Assembly (NCBI GenBank): GCA_965227045.1
Contig: OZ245718.1
Location: 3,038,001 to 3,102,000, forward strand
Reading direction: 5' to 3'
Length of the DNA: 64,000 nucleotides
DNA from: UBA10649 sp965227045
Lineage (GTDB): Bacteria > Actinomycetota > Actinomycetes > S36-B12
The notes under the pieces: generated by a model
Databases searched by the model: none
The model's input: only the letters and a program-made list of their open reading frames with translations
What the model was told of the DNA's origin: nothing
Translations under genes and position numbers: made by a program
Part shown: positions 60,036 through 64,000 of the stretch, piece by piece
How the letters are laid out: every line of letters starts with the position of its first letter
Position numbering within the stretch: position 1 is the first letter of the stretch

Positions 60036-61796
60036 TTAGTCCTTGATCTCGCAGAGGACGGTGCCGGTCGGGACGGTGGCGCCCTGCTCGGCGGTCAGCT
60101 TGGTCACGGTGCCGGCCTTGTGAGCCGTCAACGGCTGCTCCATCTTCATGGCCTCGAGCACGACGATCAGGTCGCCAGCGGCGACCACCTGACCCTCGGT
60201 GACCTCGACCTTGACGATCGTGCCCTGCATCGGCGCGACCACGGAGTCCCCGGTCGCACCCGGGCCGGCCTTCTTGCCGCCCGCGCGCTTCTTGGGTCCG
60301 GCTGCCGCAGCCGCGGGTGCCACGCCCGAGCCGAGTCCGGCCGGCAGGCTCACCTCGATGCGCTTGCCGCCGATCTCGACGACGACGGTCTCGCGTACCT
60401 CGGCCTCGGCGCTGGCATCGGAGCCCCCGGTGTACGCGGGGATCTGGTTGTCGAACTGGGTCTCGATCCACCGCGTGTGGACCGTGAACGGGGCATCGGC
60501 ATCCGCCGGCGCGAACGCGGGGTCGCGGACGACGACCCGGTGGAAGGTGAGCGCCGTCGCGATGCCGTCGATCTCGAACTCATCGAGTGCGCGACGGGAC
60601 CGCTCCAGTGCCTGTTGACGGGTCGCGCCGGTGACGATCAGCTTCGCGAGCAGGGAGTCGAAGTTGCCGCCGATGACGTCGCCGGCCTTGAAGCCGGTGT
60701 CGACGCGAACGCCGGGTCCGCTCGGCGGGTTCCACACGGTCAGCGAGCCGGGGGCGGGCAGGAAGCCGCGGCCAGGATCCTCGCCGTTGATACGGAACTC
60801 GAACGAGTGGCCGGTGAGGACCGGGTCGTCGTAGTCAATGACGCCGCCCTCGGCAATGCGGAACTGCTCGCGGACGAGGTCGATGCCGGCGACCTCCTCG
60901 GTGACCGGGTGCTCGACCTGCAGGCGGGTGTTGACCTCGAGGAAGGAGATCGTGCCGTCGACGCCGATCAGGAACTCGCACGTGCCGGCGTTGTAGTAGC
61001 CCGCCTCCTTGATGATCGCCTTCGACGACGCGTAGAGCTCGTGCAGCTGCGCCTCGGTCAGGAACGGCGCGGGCGCCTCCTCGACGAGCTTCTGGTGACG
61101 GCGCTGCAGCGAGCAGTCGCGCGTGGAGACCACGACGACGTTGCCGTGCGTGTCCGCGAGCACCTGCGTCTCGACATGCCGCGGGTTGTCGAGGTAGCGC
61201 TCGACAAAGCACTCGCCGCGACCGAATGCGGCGATGGCCTCACGAACCGCTGAGTCGTAGAGGTCGGGGATCTCCTCGAGATTGCGCGCGACCTTCAGGC
61301 CACGGCCACCACCACCGAACGCCGCCTTGATGGCGACGGGCAGCCCGAATTCCTTGGCGAATGCGACGACCTCATCGGAACCGGTGACGGGGTCTGCGGT
61401 TCCGGGGACCTGCGGGGCGCCGGCGCGCTGCGCGATGTGGCGCGCGGAGACCTTGTCGCCGAGGGAGCGGATGGCGTCGGGCGGCGGGCCGATCCACGTG
61501 AGCCCGGCGTCGATGACCGCCTGGGCGAAGTCGGCGTTCTCGGACAGGAAGCCGTAACCGGGGTGCACGGCATCGGCACCGGACTTCGCGGCGGCGTCGA
61601 GCACCTTCGCGATGTCCAGGTACGACTCGGCGGCGGTGGAGCCGCCCAGCGCGAAGGCCTGGTCGGCGAGGCTCACGTGCATGGCATCGCGATCGGGGTC
61701 GGCGTACACGGCCACCGACTGCAGCCCAGCGTCCTTGCAGGCTCGAATGACTCGGACGGCGATCTCGCCGCGGTTGGCGATCAGGACGGTGTGCAC
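60036..61796 (-). CDS. accA: Acetyl/propionyl-CoA carboxylase alpha chain (biotin carboxylase + BCCP)
   Basis: Carboxylates biotin with ATP and bicarbonate and carries it to AccD. The 586-residue protein has a biotin carboxylase half (ANRGEIAVRVIRACKD, HPGYGFLSENADFAQA, AFGGGGRGLKVA, EVNTRLQVEHPVTE) and a C-terminal biotinyl domain with the target Lys551 in EAMKMEQPL, joined by an Ala/Gly-rich linker. It corresponds to AccA3 of mycobacteria. The GTG start lies 94 bases from maf. With the accE and accD genes just upstream it makes an acyl-CoA carboxylase supplying malonyl- or methylmalonyl-CoA. Confidence 0.95.
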   Translation of the reverse strand: MHTVLIANRGEIAVRVIRACKDAGLQSVAVYADPDRDAMHVSLADQAFALGGSTAAESYLDIAKVLDAAAKSGADAVHPGYGFLSENADFAQAVIDAGLTWIGPPPDAIRSLGDKVSARHIAQRAGAPQVPGTADPVTGSDEVVAFAKEFGLPVAIKAAFGGGGRGLKVARNLEEIPDLYDSAVREAIAAFGRGECFVERYLDNPRHVETQVLADTHGNVVVVSTRDCSLQRRHQKLVEEAPAPFLTEAQLHELYASSKAIIKEAGYYNAGTCEFLIGVDGTISFLEVNTRLQVEHPVTEEVAGIDLVREQFRIAEGGVIDYDDPVLTGHSFEFRINGEDPGRGFLPAPGSLTVWNPPSGPGVRVDTGFKAGDVIGGNFDSLLAKLIVTGATRQQALERSRRALDEFEIDGIATALTFHRVVVRDPAFAPADADAPFTVHTRWIETQFDNQIPAYTGGSDASAEAEVRETVVVEIGGKRIEVSLPAGLGSGVAPAAAAAGPKKRAGGKKAGPGATGDSVVAPMQGTIVKVEVTEGQVVAAGDLIVVLEAMKMEQPLTAHKAGTVTKLTAEQGATVPTGTVLCEIKD

Positions 61797-61890
61797 GTCG
61801 GGTGGGACCTCTCTTTATGTGGCCGATCACAGACTCGTGTGACCCGCGTGGCAGCGTATCGAGTGGACGGGTCCGATGGGGCCTGACGGA

Positions 61891-62496
61891 CTATGGCTTG
61901 GGCCACAGTTCGTACCAGGGGATCCCCAGCTCCTGAAGGAGCAGCCTCAGCAGGGGCAGCGACAGCCCGATGACGTTCGACGGGTCGCCCTCGATGCGCT
62001 CGACGAAGGGTGCGCCGAGCCCATCGAGAGTGAATCCACCCGCGACGCGGAGTGGCTCACCAGTCGCGATGTAGGCGTCGATTTCGGCCTCGGTCGGGGA
62101 GGCGTGGAACACCTCCGTGCTCGCCACCGCACCCAGTTCCTCGCCGGTCGCGGGGCGAATGAGCCAGTGACCGGTGCGGAGGGTCCCGTGGCGTCCGCTC
62201 ATCGCACGCCAACGGTCCTTGGCCTCCGCGGCGGTGGCCGGCTTGCCGTGCGCGACGCCGTCCATCTCAAGCACTGAGTCGCAGCCGACGACGATCACGT
62301 CGTCAAAGACCTGGGCCGCTACGTCGCGGGCCTTCGCCTGTGCCAGGGACAGACACAGGTCGGACGGTGTCATCGAGCCGAGGGCCGCGATGAGGGCCGG
62401 TTCGTTGACGTTGCTGACGATGACGTGCGGAGTGATGCCCGCGTTCTGGAGCAGGGTCAGCCGAGCGGGCGACGCGGACGCGAGTACTAGGTGCAC
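61891..62496 (-). CDS. maf: Maf-family nucleotide pyrophosphatase
   Basis: House-cleaning enzyme that hydrolyses non-standard or pyrimidine nucleoside triphosphates and has been linked with division control. The 201-residue protein has LVLASASPARLTLLQNAG with the Maf Ser-x-Ser/Pro-x-Arg signature, then VVGCDSVLEMDG and KPATAAEAKDRW, and DGLGAPFVERIEGDPSNVIGLSL near the end. It lies between accE and accA, the usual actinobacterial position. GTG 62496 is used. Confidence 0.93.
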   Translation of the reverse strand: MHLVLASASPARLTLLQNAGITPHVIVSNVNEPALIAALGSMTPSDLCLSLAQAKARDVAAQVFDDVIVVGCDSVLEMDGVAHGKPATAAEAKDRWRAMSGRHGTLRTGHWLIRPATGEELGAVASTEVFHASPTEAEIDAYIATGEPLRVAGGFTLDGLGAPFVERIEGDPSNVIGLSLPLLRLLLQELGIPWYELWPKP

Positions 62497-62508
62497 GAGT
62501 TGCGGCCG

Positions 62509-62730
62509 CTAGCGCGGCATCATCGATGCACGCCACGCGCCGAAGCCTGGCCGCTGCGCGGGCCGGACCTGCCGGCTCTTGCGTGCCCACAGGCTCCACG
62601 TCGGCGTCTCGACCGGTGCCGCCGCGCGCCGGGTGGAGACGATCGCAATGACCGTCGCCAGTTCCTCGTCGGTCGGCGATCCGGAGATGACACGCAGCAC
62701 GGGTGGTGCGGGCTTGTCGTCGGCGGTCAC
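62509..62730 (-). CDS. accE: Acyl-CoA carboxylase epsilon subunit
   Basis: Small actinobacteria-specific subunit (73 residues) that raises carboxylase activity by binding the alpha-beta complex. PVLRVISGSPTDEELATVIAIV is the family signature, and WARKSRQVRPAQRPGFGAWRASMMPR is the usual basic tail. The true start is GTG 62730, which overlaps the accD stop by four bases; the longer frame lies in accD. The gene is followed by maf after 12 bases. Confidence 0.9.
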   Translation of the reverse strand: MTADDKPAPPVLRVISGSPTDEELATVIAIVSTRRAAAPVETPTWSLWARKSRQVRPAQRPGFGAWRASMMPR

Positions 62731-64000
62731 AGCGGGATGTTCCCGTGCTTCTTCGGCGGGCGACTGGCGCGCTTGTTGCGCAGTGCGCGCAGCGCGCGGG
62801 TCACGGTGGCGCGTGTCTCGTGCGGGAAGATCACGCGGTCGATGTAGCCGCGCTCGGCAGCCATGTACGGATTCGCCAACTCGTCGGTGTACTCGTCGAT
62901 CAGTTCCTTGCGCTTGGCGACCGGGTCGTCGGCCGCGGCAAGTTCCTTGCGGTAGAGCACGTTGACCGCGCCCTGCGCGCCCATGACGGCGATCTCGGCG
63001 GTCGGCCATGCGACGTTGATGTCGGCGCCTAGGTGCTTGGAGCCCATGACGTCGTACGCGCCGCCGTAGGCCTTGCGCGTGATGACGGTGATGAGGGGGA
63101 CGGTGGCCTCGGCGTAGGCATAGATGAGCTTCGCGCCGCGGCGGATGATGCCCTCCCATTCCTGATCGGTGCCCGGCAGGAAGCCGGGGACATCGACGAA
63201 GGTAAGCACGGGAATGTTGAACGCGTCGCAGGTGCGCACGAATCGCGCGGCCTTCTCCGACGCTGCTATGTCGAGCGTGCCGGCGAACTGCATCGGCTGG
63301 TTCGCGACGATGCCCACCGGGTGGCCCTCGACGCGTCCGAACCCGCACAGGATGTTCGGCGCGAACAGCGGCTGCGTCTCAAGGAACTCGTCGTCGTCGA
63401 GGATGTGCTCGATCACCTTGTGCATGTCGTACGGCTGGTTCGGCGAGTCGGGCATCAACGTGTCGAGTTCGTAGTCCTCGTCGTTGAATGTCAGGTCTGC
63501 CTCGACCGGGTACGTCGGCGGGTCCTCGAGGTTGTTGCTCGGCAGGTACGACAGCAGCGCCTTGGTGTACTCGATGGCGTCTTCCTCGTCGGTCGCCATG
63601 TAGTGAGCGACGCCGGACTTGCTGTTGTGAGTGTGCGCACCGCCGAGATCCTCGAACTCGACGTCCTCACCGGTGACCGACTTGATGACCTCGGGTCCGG
63701 TGATGAACATGTGCGACGTCTTGTCGACCATGATCGTGAAGTCGGTGATCGCGGGGGAGTACACCGCGCCGCCCGCGCACGGTCCGAGAATCAGCGAGAT
63801 CTGCGGGATGACGCCGGACGCCTGCACGTTGCGACGGAAGATCTCGCCGTACAGGCCGAGGGCGACGACGCCCTCCTGGATTCGCGCGCCACCGGAGTCG
63901 TTGAGGCCGATAACGGGGCAGCCAAGGCGCATTGCCATGTCCATGACCTTGACGATCTTCTCGCCGAAGACCTCGCCGAGGGACCCGCCGAATACGGTGA
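62727..64000 (-). CDS. accD: Acyl-CoA (propionyl-CoA) carboxylase beta chain, 5' end outside window
   Basis: Carboxyltransferase that moves the carboxyl group from biotin to acetyl- or propionyl-CoA. The gene runs off the window edge, leaving about 424 C-terminal residues of a usual ~530. The frame stays open to 64000 (GGSLGEVFGEKIVKV precedes residue MDMAMRLG). GLNDSGGARIQEGV and GPCAGGAVYSPAITDF form the N-domain oxyanion hole; VDVPGFLPGTDQE, ITRKAYGGAYDVMGSK and AEIAVMGAQGAVNVLY form the C-domain. ADINVAWPTAEIAVMGAQGA is typical of AccD5/PccB. Which acyl-CoA it prefers cannot be read safely here. Confidence 0.95.
   Translation of the reverse strand, partial: TVFGGSLGEVFGEKIVKVMDMAMRLGCPVIGLNDSGGARIQEGVVALGLYGEIFRRNVQASGVIPQISLILGPCAGGAVYSPAITDFTIMVDKTSHMFITGPEVIKSVTGEDVEFEDLGGAHTHNSKSGVAHYMATDEEDAIEYTKALLSYLPSNNLEDPPTYPVEADLTFNDEDYELDTLMPDSPNQPYDMHKVIEHILDDDEFLETQPLFAPNILCGFGRVEGHPVGIVANQPMQFAGTLDIAASEKAARFVRTCDAFNIPVLTFVDVPGFLPGTDQEWEGIIRRGAKLIYAYAEATVPLITVITRKAYGGAYDVMGSKHLGADINVAWPTAEIAVMGAQGAVNVLYRKELAAADDPVAKRKELIDEYTDELANPYMAAERGYIDRVIFPHETRATVTRALRALRNKRASRPPKKHGNIPL

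Noticed and set aside
1..64000. tRNA, rRNA, CRISPR arrays, prophage or restriction/defence genes
   Set aside because: None could be recognised; all long gaps are accounted for by promoters, hairpins or repeats and the genes are core metabolism.

Overview
This window is a dense, GC-rich stretch of chromosome from an aerobic actinobacterium (Actinomycetota). Evidence for the lineage: many GTG starts, high G+C at third codon positions, the guaB-guaB3-GMC-guaA neighbourhood, a sucC-sucD-DUF6350-purN-purH-folD-DUF3017 block, a mycobacterial Sdh1-like succinate dehydrogenase, split AccA/AccD/AccE acyl-CoA carboxylase genes, and an LpdA-type quinone reductase. The genus cannot be fixed from the sequence. 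I see no rRNA, tRNA, CRISPR array, prophage, integrase or transposase, and no gene-free stretch longer than 300 bases.

Layout. 1-7.2 kb: guanine nucleotide synthesis (guaB fragment, GuaB3, guaA) with a succinic semialdehyde dehydrogenase and a GMC oxidoreductase between. 7.2-14.7 kb: small membrane protein, PIG-L deacetylase, secreted M15-like cell-wall protein, PcrA helicase, lipase, FMN reductase, stand-alone B12-binding subunit. 14.8-23.4 kb: sucCD, two membrane proteins, purN, purH, a DMT transporter, folD, DUF3017. 23.4-32.4 kb: PLP decarboxylase, hisC-type aminotransferase, mdh, icd, MFS pump, CNNM/CorC protein, trpS, RNA ligase-like protein. 32.4-40.3 kb: D,D-carboxypeptidase, a second semialdehyde dehydrogenase, sdhCAB, acyl-CoA mutase large subunit. 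40.3-58.0 kb: nucleoside scavenging (nucleoside hydrolase, BMP/ABC importer, cdd, deoA, add, deoC, sugar-phosphate mutase, PNP) plus an aldehyde dehydrogenase pair. 58.0-64 kb: lpdA, a gamma-glutamylcyclotransferase-like gene, and accA-maf-accE-accD.

The genes join into two circuits. AccA/D/E (propionyl- or acetyl-CoA carboxylation), the two-part mutase, SucCD, SdhCAB, Mdh and Icd form a route from propionyl-CoA into the citric acid cycle. The 40-58 kb island imports nucleosides, deaminates and phosphorolyses them, isomerises pentose-1-phosphates and cleaves deoxyribose-5-phosphate; the neighbouring aldehyde dehydrogenases could oxidise the acetaldehyde.

The most interesting points are: a recurrent promoter layout (TANNNT ending 6-7 bases before a start codon) at eleven genes, implying many leaderless mRNAs and fixing several starts; two families of long intergenic palindromes, one with a 213-bp version bearing 37-bp inverted ends; an aldehyde dehydrogenase with a truncated, non-catalytic partner next to deoC, resembling a split ALDH16; an N-acetyltransferase frame that runs back to the stop codon of that partner without a usual start; and a succinate dehydrogenase anchor with a Cys/His cluster suited to a membrane Fe-S centre. 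No wholly new gene system is evident; most of the window is conserved core metabolism.
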